A stretch of 64,000 nucleotides of DNA from Chrysomallon squamiferum. Taxonomy: Eukaryota > Mollusca > Gastropoda > Neomphalida > Peltospiridae. The notes below the pieces were generated by a model that made no database searches, was not told the DNA's origin, and worked only from the letters and a program-made list of their open reading frames with translations. Positions 11,474-25,999 of the stretch are shown here, piece after piece. Each line of letters begins with the position of its first letter. The first letter of the stretch is position 1. The translations under genes and the position numbers were made by a program. The stretch is from assembly GCA_012295275.1 (NCBI GenBank), contig CM022677.1, forward strand, positions 6,891,814 through 6,955,813. The letters are read 5' to 3'.

Positions 11474-14400
11474 TCAAATCAATGGTGGTTTAAGCTTTCT
11501 CACTTTTTCTTGATCTTGGATAATTTCTATCACCTGAAATTAACATTAAAATATTAATGTTTATTAGCCACAGGTTTCTGGTGTTAAAATATGTTAAAAT
11601 AAGTTAAAATATGTTAAAATATGTTAAAATAAGTTAACTCGAGACATTTTTCATTATGAATTTTCTTCTATTTGTCAACAAAGCTATCGATCTGTAATGG
11701 CAGCAGTGAAAACAATATACTTTATGTATCTATATTATGATCATTTACAAAGAATACAATTTTTTTTTAAATTTTCATTAAAGTATATATGAATGGGTTG
11801 GAATGACTTAGGAACTACTTTAAATCAAGTTTTCATCAATATGCTTTTATGTGACTGGAGAAATGTTAATTGATTTGATTCTGTTTTATGTTGCCTCTCA
11901 CTAATTATATAACAATTTTATTTACCAAAACAGGTGAACTGCAGACATGTGTTGGTGTTGCAAGAGGTGAACTGCAGACATGTGTTGGTGTTGCCTGCAC
12001 ATCCCTCCTATCGGCTTTACTTTCTGTATGAATAAAATTTTAAAATATAATAAAATAAACATATCATATAGAAATTAATAACAAACGTGTTACACAGGTA
12101 AATCAAAAATGAAACAATATAAAACACATCCTCAGAAACATTATTTATGAATATATATGTCTTCAAGTTCAAACTCATATAAATAATGCTTTAACATAAA
12201 TATAATAATTATGCCTTCTTGTAAAGTGGTAACAATCATTAAACACAAATAGAAAAATTATCTTAAAGATCTACTAACATCAATCTAATTTAATCTGAAT
12301 GAATAACAAACATTTTACAATTTTTAAAACATAATTTAATTATAAAGGTAACATTTCCAAACACTCATCTGACTGAACTGTTTTATTTGACAGCTTTATT
12401 TCATACTTTCCTATTAATAATAGGTGCAACTAATATGAATTAATACAAACCAGAACATCAGGAGCTGTCTGACTGTTTGCTAGTCTGCTTTTAACAGATG
12501 CTATCTCTTTAGCAATTTTAACTTTCAATTCATCAGTTGTTAAACCAGAGATGGTGTTCTAGAAAAATAGATAGGTTAGACAAATATATTCAAAACAATT
12601 TATTATTACTTTATTATTATTATTCTTATTACTATTTAATCTATGTTTTTATATTTTAGTTTCAGCCTGAGAATAAACTATAATATTATCAGCATTTGTT
12701 TTACCTTTTATTTTTATTATTAATTTGTTATTAAATATCTTTTGACACAAAAAGCTGGTCTCAGTGATGAGACTTTCAGAAAAACATCTGTGTTCTTTAT
12801 GGATCTAGATAAAATCTTATGTTATTACAATTTGTTCTGTAGGAAATATACTGGATTTAATCTGTAAAATATGTTACAAAAATATATATATACTTGTGCA
12901 TTAGTTTTGATTACTTGCTTACAGACTGAAATAAATGACTAACCAATACCTGAACTAAAAAATATATATGAACTCTAAAGGTGTCTTACTTATTACAAGT
13001 TCATCTTTTTGCTATATCGCTATATACTATTTTCTTTAAACACAGTGTTATGTACAAAGAATCCCTTTAAAAATTACCTTACATAAATTTTGATATTAAA
13101 TAGAATTAATGACAAATCTAAGAAAAAAACATGTTTTTAATGTTTCTTCTTTTTAACTTTTATTCATCAGATATTGATGAACTGTCATAAAAAAGAAAAT
13201 GTTTTTGTTTTGTTATTACTGAATAAAACAATGAATAGAAATATTTTTTTGGTTTATGTTTTTACTGCTGTGATTGTTTCTTTTTATTATTATTTTGTGG
13301 AAATAATATCAACTTTATGAAATACCTGACAAATTCTAATCATGTTTGTTTCCTGTATAGAGGCAAAAATAATCAAGTTACAAATTAACATAGCAAAAAA
13401 ATAATCAAAGAATAAGACATGGTTTCAGTTGTACTTATTATAGTCTAAGTTTTCACTTCTACAAGTTAACCAACCTGATAATCCATACATTCTGTATCAA
13501 AATCTTGGTGGACCAATTTCCAAATGTGCTGCAAATCATACTGCCCGACTCTTTTCTCTTTTAATACATTTTCCTGCAAACAAAATTACATCTTCTACAA
13601 TATTGATCACCTCTTACATAATAAACTTGCAACTGACCTATAAACGATGATGTATTTAATGAGGGCAAAGTTGCAAAAGAAAAAAGTCTAAGTAAACCTG
13701 CCTGTAATCGTATCAACTGAAAAAGATATAAATGTAAGGCATTCAGCAGGTTTTCAGTTATTTAGGAATTTTTTGTTAATCTAAACTGTTTATATTATTT
13801 CTGATCAGATTGAAATTTTGGCAGATAAATTATCAAACCAAAATTTGTGTGTTTTTATTTTTAATGAATGTATGATGGAAGAATGAATGCGTCCATTAAG
13901 TTCAAGAAAAAAATTAGAATTGAACTAACTTCTAATTCGGAACATATTTCCTTCTCTCTCTCCAGTGTTTCTTGCAGCTGGCAGATGTCACTAATTTTTC
14001 AAAAGATTACCATATTTAGAAAAAAATGAGGTTTAATAAAAACAATAACAGCATTTCTTAAACAAAATCTAAACATATTATTTACATTCTGTTTCTAATA
14101 TATATTATTCTAATGAAAAAGCTAGGAAAAGTATTTTATAAAAATATTTCTAAGGATTTGTTAGTTTAACCAACTGTAAATACCATTAACAAAGTTAAGT
14201 AATTTAGCTTAGACACAGAACTACTTAAATAATAAAATAAAATAAAATAAATATTCACACATTCAGCGTTACAGTATTTTTCACCAAGTTCTTTACTGGC
14301 TCTGAAAAACATAGTACAGAAAAATATTTTTATTAATATTTCATAAAATCATACTAAACTTGTATTTATATATGTCATTGATTATGATGTAACAACAATA

Positions 14401-17400
14401 ATGTATTCAGTTCCTTATTTGCCTAGTGGCAGACAGAACAAAACCTGACAATTCAAAACCAAAGCTTATTTAGATATATTTTTTCTGTAATCATTTCTCT
14501 TTTTTTCCAAAGTAAACCTGTTTTACCAAAATAAGTTTTTATTTGTGAGGCTTACTGCTGAAAAGTGAAAAATAAAAAAACAAACTCATTTATTAATAGT
14601 TTTGGGACAAAAGTATTTTCTGCATAATGGTGTTAGAGAATAAGCTGACAGACACAAGTAGCAAGGAATCTTTTATATGCACCTTTACATGGAGACAAAA
14701 CACCATACACCTGTAAGCCAGTTACACCAAGCCTGCACTGAAACCACTGATATGTTTTCTGTTCCTTTAATTCATGTACAATTAATATGTCATGGATTCA
14801 CATTTATTTTCTACATCTTTGAAATAAACTCAGCATTTCTGTGGAAGATTACTTTGAAAAATGAGACACACAGTGTGTTTGTTGAATGATAAAACTGTGG
14901 CATGACAGGCTAACCCCGACAAATAAAACATGCATCTTAGATCAAGAGAAAACAAAATTAATCATTCTGAAGAAGATACAACAACTCATGTACTTTAAAG
15001 GTATATTATGATCACAGCTTAACCATTATAGAACTGTCGGGCAAATGTAAATGAGTCAGTCAAAAGGTATTGGAATATTACATTTGAATTTTGGTGCCAG
15101 CCAAAACAAATGCTAAAGACAATGACATTAATGCTATAAGGCAAGTTATAAATATAAAGATACTAACCTTGTTAAATTTTCAATACTGCAACAGTTTGCT
15201 TTCAGTTTGCAAATCTTTTATTTTTTTTATTTTTTCTGCGAGTCCTTGAGAACTTTCCACAAGCTGACCTCTCAGTTGCTCAATCTGAAAATTAAAATCA
15301 TTATTGCAAAGTTATATTATTGAAGAAAACAAAGTATCAAATATATATCATAAACATGTTATTTACTGCTCCAGACTTTTTCTGCTGAATCAGTCCTACT
15401 TTTTATTATTATTATTCTTTTTATTTATTTAATTTTTTCTTATAAATGCTGAAAGTAATTTATTCTATGATCCAGTTCTCAGCCACCTCTCATTCTAATT
15501 TTACATGTTTAATTATCTTCAGAATGCTCAACTATTTATTTTAAAATGAATAAATGCATAATGGAAGCCAACATAATTCAGTGACCATTAAATAATAATT
15601 TCATCTACCATTTTATTGGAATTATTATCAAAACCGATTATGGTCAAAAACTTCTGAATCAAAATATTTAATTAAATAATAAATACTGATTTATGTCCCA
15701 CATTTCTGTGGTATTAAGGGACCTGTGAGTGTACAAAGACACCAGCTGCTCAAATCATTCATAAGTGAAATATTTTTTTAACTGCATATGTTCTTAACTT
15801 GAACCCCACCTATAGATATCAATACAAACTGCTACAGCTGATGTTAATCATGCCCGCTACAGAATTCTGGCATATATTATGTAATAAGAATACAATTTGA
15901 TTTCTTCTTCTGTTTAAATCCTAGTACGTTTTAATAAAGTATGGTAACTTCCAAGTAATAATAATTATTTTATTTATTCAGAAAGGAAATATTTTTATTT
16001 ATTTAGTTGTTATTGTTTGTTTTTTTGTTTTTTAACTTTTTATTTTTTTAGATAATTTAAACATCACTATCAGTTTTCTCCACATCTCACTTTAAAAAAG
16101 TTAAAGAAACAAATGTTAAATTAACTGCTAAAGAAAAAAGATTACAGTAATTAAAAAAAGAAAAATGAAAAGCAACACATACAATACATTATTGCTTAGA
16201 ATTAATCATGGTTCAAACTTATTTCAAGATACTGATTATGTTGAAAAACTATATGAATGAAAATTCAAGACTCATCAGAACAAAAATCTATCAGAAAGAG
16301 AGATAAATGTGGTCTAAAATCAAAAATATAATTATTTAAGTATCTCACAGGTATTTAGACTGCAAATTCAAGGTTTCTTCTGTTACATTTTCTCCATTTG
16401 CAGATGACAATGATCCACACATTTGCATGTCACTGCAATATTGACATCTGTAAGAAGCATCACAAAGTTCTTTCAGTAATTGGTTAATGTTAATCTAAAA
16501 ACAATTTTTCTTATGATGGACTGTATTTATAAAACATTGTATGTTTTGACTTAGACAAGTCCTTTCAATAATACTTAAAAAAAAATAATAATAATACAAA
16601 ATTTAATCATGAATCACGATGACTTTGAACAATAGATGAATAAATATAATAATATTAATTGTCCATTACAAGCAAGATCCTTTGAAATACTGATTCAAAA
16701 ATAGCATTTACTAAAAACTAATTAATATGTAACAGACCAATGAAACAGTAACATTCACTTTGTCAGCTTCTGTATCAAGATAAGTCGAAATCAGTTATGA
16801 AGATGTTTCTGCAGGAGCAACTATTATTCAGTGGCTTTATTGTACCAACCTTGTCTTTTTCACACAAAGGTGATGCCAAACATTTCATAACAAATATAGA
16901 TTACTTTAACATTAACACTGACTGTTATTATTTTATAATTATTACCATGAATTGATTCGGTGTGTATTATTGTAACTCTGTTAGTACCTCAAGGCTGTTA
17001 AAGCAAACCTATTGAAGCATGAATTAAACTATAAGTTGATTTAATGAACAAAATGTAAATAAACAACAGCTAAAGCAAATGACCTATCTTCTTTATCTGG
17101 CACTCAATCCAAACCCCAGTTCAGCAACAGTTTTATTTATGGATAATCATATTAAAACTAATTTCACCAAAAAAAGTAGTTCACGGAAAATGAAAATTAG
17201 CTTTGACCAAAAGTAAAAAAACATTTAAGAATAAAATAATGCATAAAAAAAAAAAATAATAATGTTGTCTCTTGGTAATTAAATTAACAAAATACTACAG
17301 ACGCTGAAAACTGAATTGGGAATAAATTAAGTTAGATATAATTTAAGTTAATATCTCCAGATATTTTCAATGTCAGTTGAAAAAATAAACTCTGTTCACC

Positions 17401-18123
17401 ATTTACACAAATGAAATAAACATACTTCACTAAAATTTTCTTTTCTGGAAGCTTCATAATAATTTCAGTCAGTGAGCTTTCCTTCTTGACTAAAAGCAAC
17501 AAAACAAAGATTTCAGATGAAAAATATAAACGTCAGCATATACAGGTACATATACATATACTGAAAATATTACATTGGAAATATAAAAATAACAAATATG
17601 AAATAATTAATTATTCAGTGGTAATTTTCTTTATTAACTTATCAATCCATTTCATAACTTCAAATAAAATAATTGTGTTCAAGGTAAACATTACATAGCA
17701 AGAAGAGAACAAATATTACTGCAATTCCAAATAATGCACTTGTTAGTAAATTTTTCTAATTTAAAACCTAACTAAGTTATAAGAAAAATAAAATTAAAAT
17801 AAAATTAAAATAAAACTAAATAATTATAGAACAAAAACCAACAGTGGTAAAAGAAACAAGCAATAATAAGAATTGCAGAAATAATTATAATTCTAATGTA
17901 ATATATATACTTTTCCTCGAATCATGACATGTCAGATTTATGTGATTCCCTGTTACCTAGAGGAGTGAAAAAAAAAATTGAAAAAAAATAAATCAATAAA
18001 TAAAATGTATATGACATTACATATGTGTCTCATTTTATCAAAAAAAAAAGAAGATAAAAACAAAAAATTATTTTAGAAATGACTCACCAATATCTGTGTC
18101 CTGGAAATACTAAGAGAGGGGAT
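11474..18123 (-). CDS. Multi-exon coiled-coil protein gene, unrecognised
   Basis: Ten minus-strand exons with AG/GT borders were found: 18088-18123, 17911-17956, 17431-17489, 16349-16494, 15187-15284, 14259-14301, 13930-13977, 13475-13573, 12451-12558 and 11474-11533 (TGA at 11474-11476). Phases agree at all but one junction: 16349 ends in phase 2 and 15284 starts in phase 0, so a small exon may be missed there. From 15284 onward the peptide is rich in E, K, Q and L with heptad-like spacing (for example LQETLEREKEICSELE and QYDLQHIWKLVHQDFDTE), as in a coiled coil. The exon at 16349-16494 has a cysteine-rich patch, RCQYCSDMQMC. Some donors are weak (GTGAAG, GTATTG). I do not recognise the family. 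The 5' end is unresolved; possible upstream exons lie at 18801-18872 and 19753-19876. A decayed copy is possible. Confidence 0.5.
11932..11994. repeat. Tandem duplication of a ~30-base unit
   Basis: AGGTGAACTGCAGACATGTG followed by TTGGTGTTGC occurs twice, three to four bases apart, inside an intron of the coiled-coil gene. Confidence 0.85.
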
Positions 18124-18800
18124 CTGAAACTAATCCATAATCCATATTCTCTGTCATTAATTTCACTGCATCGCAGTTATTTGAGTGTTGCTTTTGTTCT
18201 GAATCTTAATCTAAGAAATTTGATGACGTAACCACTTTTTTAACAACAGCATTCCCACCTCCTCCATCAACATCAGGATTTTCTGTTACTGACATGTGAA
18301 TGTCAGCTGATTTACACAGTGTAAGCAAAATCAGTCCTGGCAAAATCTGCAAAAATAAAACAAATAAAACAGTAAAAGACGACAGAATCTATTCTCCACA
18401 GGCATAGCATCATCATCATCATCAGCATCATCATCAGCAGCAGAAACATACTGCCACTGCTTGCACAGACATCCATTTTATGGCAGAAGGGAAGATGGTA
18501 GAAAGTGTAAATGTGAAAATAAATGAAGAATGTATTAATAATAATTAAGATACCAGCTATAACATGCAAAATCCACATATTTTAAAATACATTTTAAGTT
18601 AAAATTGTCCTTTTCTCTCTCAAAATAAACTATGATTCATCTGCAAGCATTAAACTTTTACAGAAGAGCAGTTTACATTACAAAACCCCAGTTTACATGC
18701 TTTTAAACCCCAATTTACATTCATTAAAAATTGTCCTGTATTTTTTATTTATCATGGCCTTAAGTACTTCTTTTTTTAGAAATGAGGTAAAAACACTTAC

Positions 18801-18872
18801 TTGCTGATAAACCTGTTTGATGTCTGATGTCTTTTAAGTCAGTTATGTTTTTCATCACTATGATTACAGTAC
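18801..18872 (-). other. Possible upstream exon of the coiled-coil gene
   Basis: This is a minus-strand segment with an AAG acceptor and a strong GTAAGT donor. One frame is open and contains MKNITDLKDIRHQTGLSA. Joining it to the next acceptor, near 18344, leads to a stop after about a dozen codons. It may be 5' untranslated sequence, belong to another isoform, or be fortuitous. Confidence 0.25.
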
Positions 18873-20275
18873 CTTCAAATAGTAACCATAGACATAAATG
18901 AATTCATTAGGTGGATATAGTTTCTACTGGAATAGAGAATTATGGTTTACATTTTTTAAATCAAATCTTTGTAAAAAAAACTACAATAATAATTTAAAAA
19001 TTGCAATTTCGGTATGAGGTATTTGTCTCATTTGCCTTAATGTAGTTACAGCCATGTTTAATATTTACTTGTAATCATTGACTGTCACATAAATGATATT
19101 AAAATATTGTGAATGACAAAATCTCTCGAAATTTTTATATAAGGTTGTCTTTTTCTGATACTGTGAAAATTAATGTTTTTGACTCATACATCTATGTCAG
19201 CTATGGAATAAATAAGTGTATAAAAAATATTTTAAAAGTTGACAAATCAGAAAATATAATAAGAAATATATCAGCAGTAACTATTGCATACAGACAGCAT
19301 ACGAAGAAACCCTGTGAAAACCTGAAGTTCTAAGAATCTACTGTTTAAGTTAGTTTTCACTGGGAAGTTTATTTAATAAGCAATTTTATTTATTTATTTA
19401 ATATTTATTTATTTTAAGGATTGTATTTATTTTATTTATTTTATGTATGTTTACCATTTCACAAGCAAATCTGAAAAAAAAAAAAAAACCTAAATTTAAA
19501 CTCTCAACACTGATAGTTCAATCAATAAAAAAGAAACAAGAAGCAATCTTACTTTTACAGTGATAATTAAGTTTACACAAAAATTTGCTTATTTACCCTA
19601 AAGTAACCTAATATTTGCAGCAACAATTTACTTTAAACAAAACCATTTCAGCAACTGAAATATTTACTCATTATATTATTATTTAAATCAGTTTTGAACT
19701 ATATCGGTATTTACATTTTCATCATCAATAGCAAAAATCATATATCCAGAACCTTTTCTTTTTCAAAATGAATATTTAATGGCCCAAATTTGTTTTTTGA
19801 GCCACCATATATTTTAGATGAGTTTTGAGCTCTGTGTGTGTGTTTTCCAATACTTGTCATAGTGTTTTTAAACCCCCTAGACATAATAACAAGAATAAAT
19901 ATTGGCACTGTGACACCAAGACATTCTGGAAATTCCAAATAATCATGTTAAGACAGTCCCATGTTGTTGTTTTTTGATGATTATGGGATTATAACACTAA
20001 ATAACACATTCACATGAAAACTTAAAAACGTTGAAAGTATTATAGAAATAATGATAGATAAAAAAAAAAAATGGTCTTAAAAGTTCTATTCTGCATTATT
20101 TCACTTTTACCTTAGGCAATGGTTTCAGTTTGTTTACATTAATTTCAGAGAAGTAACATGCTGCTGTTTGTTCAATTCTGTGTCTCCTACCAAGTTTACA
20201 GATCAACAAAATTCATTTTCTCTTTTGTTTTCATCTTAAAATGGGAACATGATTTCATCTGCATTACTGTTATTT
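18873..20275. other. AT-rich DNA, little seen
   Basis: The only suggestive piece is a minus-strand open segment at 19753-19876, bounded by TCTAG and a weak GTTCTG donor, containing SSKIYGGSKNKFGPLNIHF. It might be an upstream exon of the coiled-coil gene. The rest is AT-rich with TTTA arrays near 19380-19440. Confidence 0.35.
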
Positions 20276-21490
20276 TCAATGATTAGCAGAATTAGTAACA
20301 GACAGACCACCAATCACAGACTGTTCAGTTTCTTCCAACTGATCAAACTGGCCTCCAGTTTTTATAACCTGCAAGGATAACATCTCACACACTTTTGTCA
20401 TCCTGTCCAAGAACAAAACTGGGACGTTTCTACTCCTGTTTATGGTACACATTACCACTGGTTTGTGATCTAATCTGATGTATTACAGTCATCTGAATCC
20501 ACTCATTGCATTTACCATCCAAACCAAAGTTATAATAGTGAATTCACCGCACTTTGTCAATCACAGCTGGAATTTTTTGTTCAATGACTGCAGCTGAACA
20601 CAATCATGTTGTCAAATGTACACCTGAGTTCCATTCTTTTAGGTCCAGAGCCACTTAATTAAATTCTGATGCAAATGGAAAACACACGATATGTCTGGGT
20701 GAAGTTCTTTTGAATATTTTACAAACATCGCAAGTTTCAGTTACCTCTTATGACAATCATCATCACTGACACCTGCATCCTTTAATAACATTGCAAGTCT
20801 TTGATTCAAAGGATGAGAAAACTGTTTATGAAGTTGTAAAGTGATTTTCTTTTTTTCTAATCAGGAATAGTGTAGAAAAGTTGTTTTGGATCATCAAGAT
20901 GAACACAGTGTGTATACAAATTAATCTGCTTTCCAAGAATTTAGCTCAGTCATGCTCTAAATCTGACACTACTGCGCAGTTTTCACTGCTGTTTTTACCC
21001 AAAAGTAATTGTATGTCACTTTCAACCAGATCTGTTGTATGATACATTTTACGCTGAAATAAACCTCGAAATGCTCCACAGCCATGCTAATTATTTCGCT
21101 TTTGTGTATAAAACACTCCATTTTCCTCCACTACATAAATTAATGCCAACTGTTGAATTGTCGTTATCATTTATTTGTTTCAACAAATATTACACATCTG
21201 TAGTCGGAACCAGTAAGTACAAAGTTGTCGTTCTTTGTAACACAAATCAGCTCCGTCTGGTTACTTAAACGCTAACATATACGGCTGCAAGATTGTCTTT
21301 TTTATATTTTCGTCAGCAAAGTCGACATTCTATCGTCTTTCATCAACGCCGAGTTCACTGAACACTTTATCAGGATGGACCCTTCACTTTCCTGCAATGA
21401 TAACGCTATCACTGTTTATTTTTCCACATCTATAATATTCTGCTAACGCTTTAATTTCATCCATCCAGCTGCTGTACGTTTTGTAACTTT
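20276..21490 (-). mobile_element. Retroelement pol remnant: H2C2 zinc finger and integrase core
   Basis: On the minus strand, in broken frames, an integrase zinc-binding domain can be read. LHKQFSHPLNQRLAMLLKDA at about 20780-20838 gives the paired histidines, and TCDVCKIFKRT at 20711-20741 gives the paired cysteines. An integrase core-like segment follows, with FASEFN and LDLKEWNSGVH near 20600-20690. Upstream (20930-21040) is SDIQLLLGKNSSENC, like the end of a retroviral-type protease domain. Several stops and frameshifts show it is dead. A further open piece (SYKTYSSWMDEIKALAEYYR, about 21430-21490) may be gag-like. No LTRs were recognised. Confidence 0.7.
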
Positions 21491-22681
21491 CGGTCGGCGT
21501 CTTCAAATAAAAAATAAATTAACAACAACGCTCTGTACCAAAATAAAATCCATCGTCAAGCCCACACTTACTACGATACATTACTCCAAAAACCAAGAAT
21601 AACAAGCACTCCTTCCGATAGAGTTCCATACACAAATCCAACACCAAACGTAATTGGCTGAATAATAAAACAGTGACCTATGATGTGATCTGTAATAAAC
21701 ATATCCATCCAATCAGCACTATTATATGATCTGCTGCAGTCCAACTCAATTACTGATTAACCATCCCGTTGTGGAATGCACACCAATTTGAAACTGGTCC
21801 ATGATATACTGGTAAACTTAAAGAATTATGTTAACAATTATTGTTGGAGATCTAATTAACTGTTTTATATCTTTTCATAGTTTTGAAGAGAAAAATGCCA
21901 TGTGCATTAACTTTAACTTAATATTTATAGTTACTTTTATTATGTATTAATAACAATTTATACTACATAATTCACTGTTTATATATTAGTTTACATTATA
22001 TTTCTTATAAAATTTTTGTCATTTATTAAAACAGAAATATATTTTAAAGTCAAAATGTAGAAGTAATTTACTTTTATTTTCTCATAAATTTTAAAAATAT
22101 TTATAAAATAAATAAATAAATAAAAGAGAAAAATCGCAGGTTTTGTATTATTTTCTGTGCAGTTTCTCCAGCTTAAAAAAGCACATTAATTTAGCTTTCT
22201 CCGTATTTCTCTGCATCTCTTTATAGAAAAATAATACCACCTCCTCTGACTGTCTCTGTGTTGCACAGTTTACATAATAAAATATCCAAGTAACATTATA
22301 TATTTTATTATTTTTATTATGCAGGCATCATTATCCACGAAAACACACGTATTATTAATAAAATATAAACTCGATTTGTTTTTTCGCTCTGCTGCTAGTC
22401 GTGTTATCTCAAGTTATCAGTAAAAAAAGTGTGACATCGTTCTAAAGTAAAAATATTTAATACCACTTGCAGAAACTATTTATATATTTGATAAATAAAA
22501 GATTCTCTCTATGTTGTTTTCTATTATTCTATAACATATAATATTGATAATTACTGAAATTATAGGGTATTATGGTTAATGTTTTGTATGTAACATACTA
22601 GAGATTATATAAAAAATAAAACAAGCTCTTGTTACTGGAAGAAACGGGATCCCGCTGGGCTAAAATGAAATTTGTTATCTA

Positions 22682-22962
22682 TCACAGTTTAGTTACATTG
22701 AAAATCACAGAAAGAGGCAAATCTTCTGGAGTCACAACGGTTATACTGCTTGTGTAATGACTAGCGCTATGGCCATAAGGTTGCAAGAAACCCAGGGGAT
22801 ATTTACCATGTTCTGATACATTACAGCAATCAGCACTTGAGTTAGTTACAGAAGATTTTTTGATGCACTGGAAACCATCATGTATTTTGGAAAAACGAAT
22901 TAGTTTAGATGAATCATTTTGATTTTGCTGATATGAATATTCACACATCTCCCATACAGGCA
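22682..22962 (-). CDS. Terminal coding exon of an unrecognised gene
   Basis: The minus strand has a pyrimidine-containing acceptor (CTTCTCATTGTTGTAG) followed by 92 open codons and TGA at 22682-22684. Composition is that of ordinary polar protein rather than simple sequence: it begins PVWEMCEYSYQQNQNDSSKL, contains the cysteine pair SADCCNVSEHG, and ends VIFNVTKL. The exon starts with two bases of a split codon, which fits the phase-1 donor of the CpG-rich exon at 26000-26177 on the same strand. I do not recognise the family. Intervening exons could exist. Confidence 0.5.
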
Positions 22963-24285
22963 CTACAACAATGAGAAGTGTTTTGAGATTTTCATTTCAC
23001 AATGGAAATTCAGTTTAAATTCTAATTAAAAATGAAAACGTAGGTTTTTCTGTCTGTCCTTTTCTTTCTGTTATTTTTATTTAGTTTATTTTTATTTTTA
23101 CCGAAAAGCAAGTTGATTAAATATGCATTTAATTTTTACAAAGACATTAATAATAACTTAAAAAACAAAAACTTATTGGTAAAGTGAAAAAGTGAAGAGT
23201 AAACTCAACAAGTAAGTTTATGCTAAACACTTTACTAGAGCAAAAACATGAAAATTTACTTTTCAATGTTCAGTACCAAAATAGTGGCGTTTTTAATCAT
23301 CCAAAGTATTGAAAATTTACTAAATGTTGTGTCCTTATTAAATTCAAAAATTTTAAAAACTGAGTTTACTAAATATGAAATCAGAAAATTATCAATCTTT
23401 AAGTGTTATAATACATGTTAATTTTTATGATTTTTTCTTTTCTATTTTTCCTTTCTTTCTTTATTATTATTTGTTCCTGCAAATATTTGCAGATTACTTT
23501 TTAAAGTTTATTTATTTCATTCTTTTCTTTTCTTTTGTTTTTCTTTGTCAACAGTAAAACATATTTCCTGTATGAGCAGTATTGTTATTATTATTATTAC
23601 TCTTGTTGTTATTATAAAATAAAGATATAACGATGCTATCAGAATATATTAACCTATATTCTTAATATTTCGTTAAATCACAACAATGTCGCTGACTTTC
23701 CGGTAAAATAAAACGTAAAATACGTCGAGTATCTCATTGTTATTTGTGTAAACTGCGCTTAAAAAATAGAATGTCACCTTAAACTGTTCTAGTGAGATTA
23801 CAACTTTCTATATTTCTAAACATATACTGGTATTTTGATATCTAACTATGAATGTATCTAGCAGATATCACATTAACAACAAGCATTCTTACTTTTTACT
23901 ATTAATCCGGAAGACGAAGATAAACGACTTACTTTCTCACTTGTTCATGTATAATTGCTTATACCGGAAGAATAGAAATATATGCAAACCCCAGCTATAT
24001 TTCTCAGAGATTGTCAGTATCATCATTTGTGGGGTACCTTCAGCTTGGGCATTAATTTATTCTCTATGGTGTATTATAATAAAGTGTAATATACAAAACT
24101 GCTCCTTATTTTTTTAATTATTAATTCATTAATAAGCACTACATTTCTTAATTAAGTTATGACGTAAATATCCATGAAAATTAATTTAAGTGTAACTAAT
24201 AGAATTCGATCTCAATTTCATTTTATCTATATATAAAATTAAGGGTTTTCATAGTAAGACTACTTCGTCTTAATTGTATTGCCCT

Positions 24286-24287
<2 letters not shown>

Positions 24288-24327
<40 letters not shown>
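24288..24327. repeat. (CA)n microsatellite
   Basis: A perfect CA array of about 20 units. Confidence 0.95.
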
Positions 24328-24328
<1 letters not shown>

Positions 24329-25296
24329 CATATTAAAACACATCAAAGGCAGAAATAGCAGAAAATTTATGTTAATGACAAAATATGTTAATTTTAAATA
24401 CGGTATTCTGTTTTATTATCACTGTACCATTTATTATTACAGAATATTGTTTGATATATATCACGTTAAAATACAGTGCAGCATACCTTATCAAGCTTTA
24501 TTTTCTAATACTTGTCAGAATAGAACTAATGTAAACTAAAGTTAACCATTAATTTAAATATTCTAATAATAATAATGATATATATATTCACAGCATCGAG
24601 GATTACATCTGTTATATTACTGTTGCAGTTTGGTTTTTGGAAAGATATTACAAAATAGGTGGTACAGTATAATACTTCGATAATTTTAGAACAACAAATG
24701 CAACTCAGATATTACAACTTGAATAAATATTGTAACATTGTAAATACTTTTAACATTTTACTTACTACATTTTATACGAATACTAATAATTCTACATCTT
24801 TCTTGTTACTACTAGTACTAGTACTAACAATTTTACTTGCTGCTGCTGCTGGTATGAACATTTTTACATACGATAAAATCACAACCTGTATTTACTTTTA
24901 ATACACTACATGTTACTATTAGGATTAAGATTTTTACTCTGTGTTACTATGTGTATTAACATTTTTACCTACGACATATCGATGCTGAAATTTCACTTGT
25001 AAATTTACTACACGTTACTAGTACCAGCATTTTTACTACATGATACTACTAGTACTAACATTTTTACTTACGATACTGAAATTTATATTTTAATTCATAC
25101 AGCTTACTACTACTATTATTATTTTAACTATATGTTACTACTTGTATTAACAGTTTTACTTACTACGTGTTACTACAAAGATTTCCATTTTTACTACCTG
25201 TTACTTACTACTGGTATTAATATTTTTACTTACTACATCTCACCCATTAGCACTTTTACTTACAAAGTGTTATCACTTGTGTTTCAATGTTATTTT

Positions 25297-25298
<2 letters not shown>

Positions 25299-25332
<34 letters not shown>

Positions 25333-25363
25333 TGTTTGTTTGTGTGTGTGTGTGTGTGTGTGT
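25299..25363. repeat. (TA)n and (TG)n compound microsatellite
   Basis: A TA array followed after a short spacer (ATTGTTTGTT) by a TG array. Confidence 0.95.
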
Positions 25364-25999
25364 TTTATCACTAATGTACAAGACAGGCCTTGCTTGTATT
25401 TGTAAGATTAACACTAAAGAGTAATTACAAATTCTGTCTAGGACATTTTCAAGAAAATTGAAAGTCATGTATACACTAATCCTGCTCTATAGCTACTACC
25501 ACTTCTGTACTACAACTATGCTACTACTACTGCTGTACTACTACTTCTTTTTGCCTACTACTACTATCTATAACTACAATTGCCCTGCTTCTGCTGCCAC
25601 TACAATTACAACTACATATTCTGCCTGTGTTACTTCACTATGCTATAAAATCGTTGGGAAAGTAAGTGCCGTTAATACTGGTGAAATAATTTTTAGTAAA
25701 TTTATTTGAAATGATTTAAGTTTATGAATTTCGAATTGTGATGTTTTTAAAATATTATTTCTCATGATAAATATTAATAATTTTGTTTTTACAGAGTAAC
25801 TTGTGATCAACATCTACTGTAGGCAGAGAGATTACATTAGAAAATTCAGAGATTATATACTGTAGGGTCAAAATATTTGGACGCTCTTTTTGCGTTGGAT
25901 TCTCAAAAATTATATGAAAATAGCAGATACTCCGGGAGTAGGGCAACAAAGATCCTATGTAAGTTAAATGGTGAAAAAACTGTTACCTTATTAAATTAC

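Larger units (their letters stand above)
22963..25999. other. Intron or intergenic AT-rich DNA
   Basis: If the exons at 22682 and 26177 belong to one gene, this is its intron. It contains CA, TA and TG arrays and a CTA/TACT-rich zone (about 24750-25600) that yields false open frames. No further exon stands out. Confidence 0.5.

Noticed and set aside
18088-18343. A single 256-base minus-strand exon ending at the 18088 donor
   Set aside because: Every frame across the longer segment has a stop. The internal acceptor before 18123 gives a short exon that joins its neighbours in phase.
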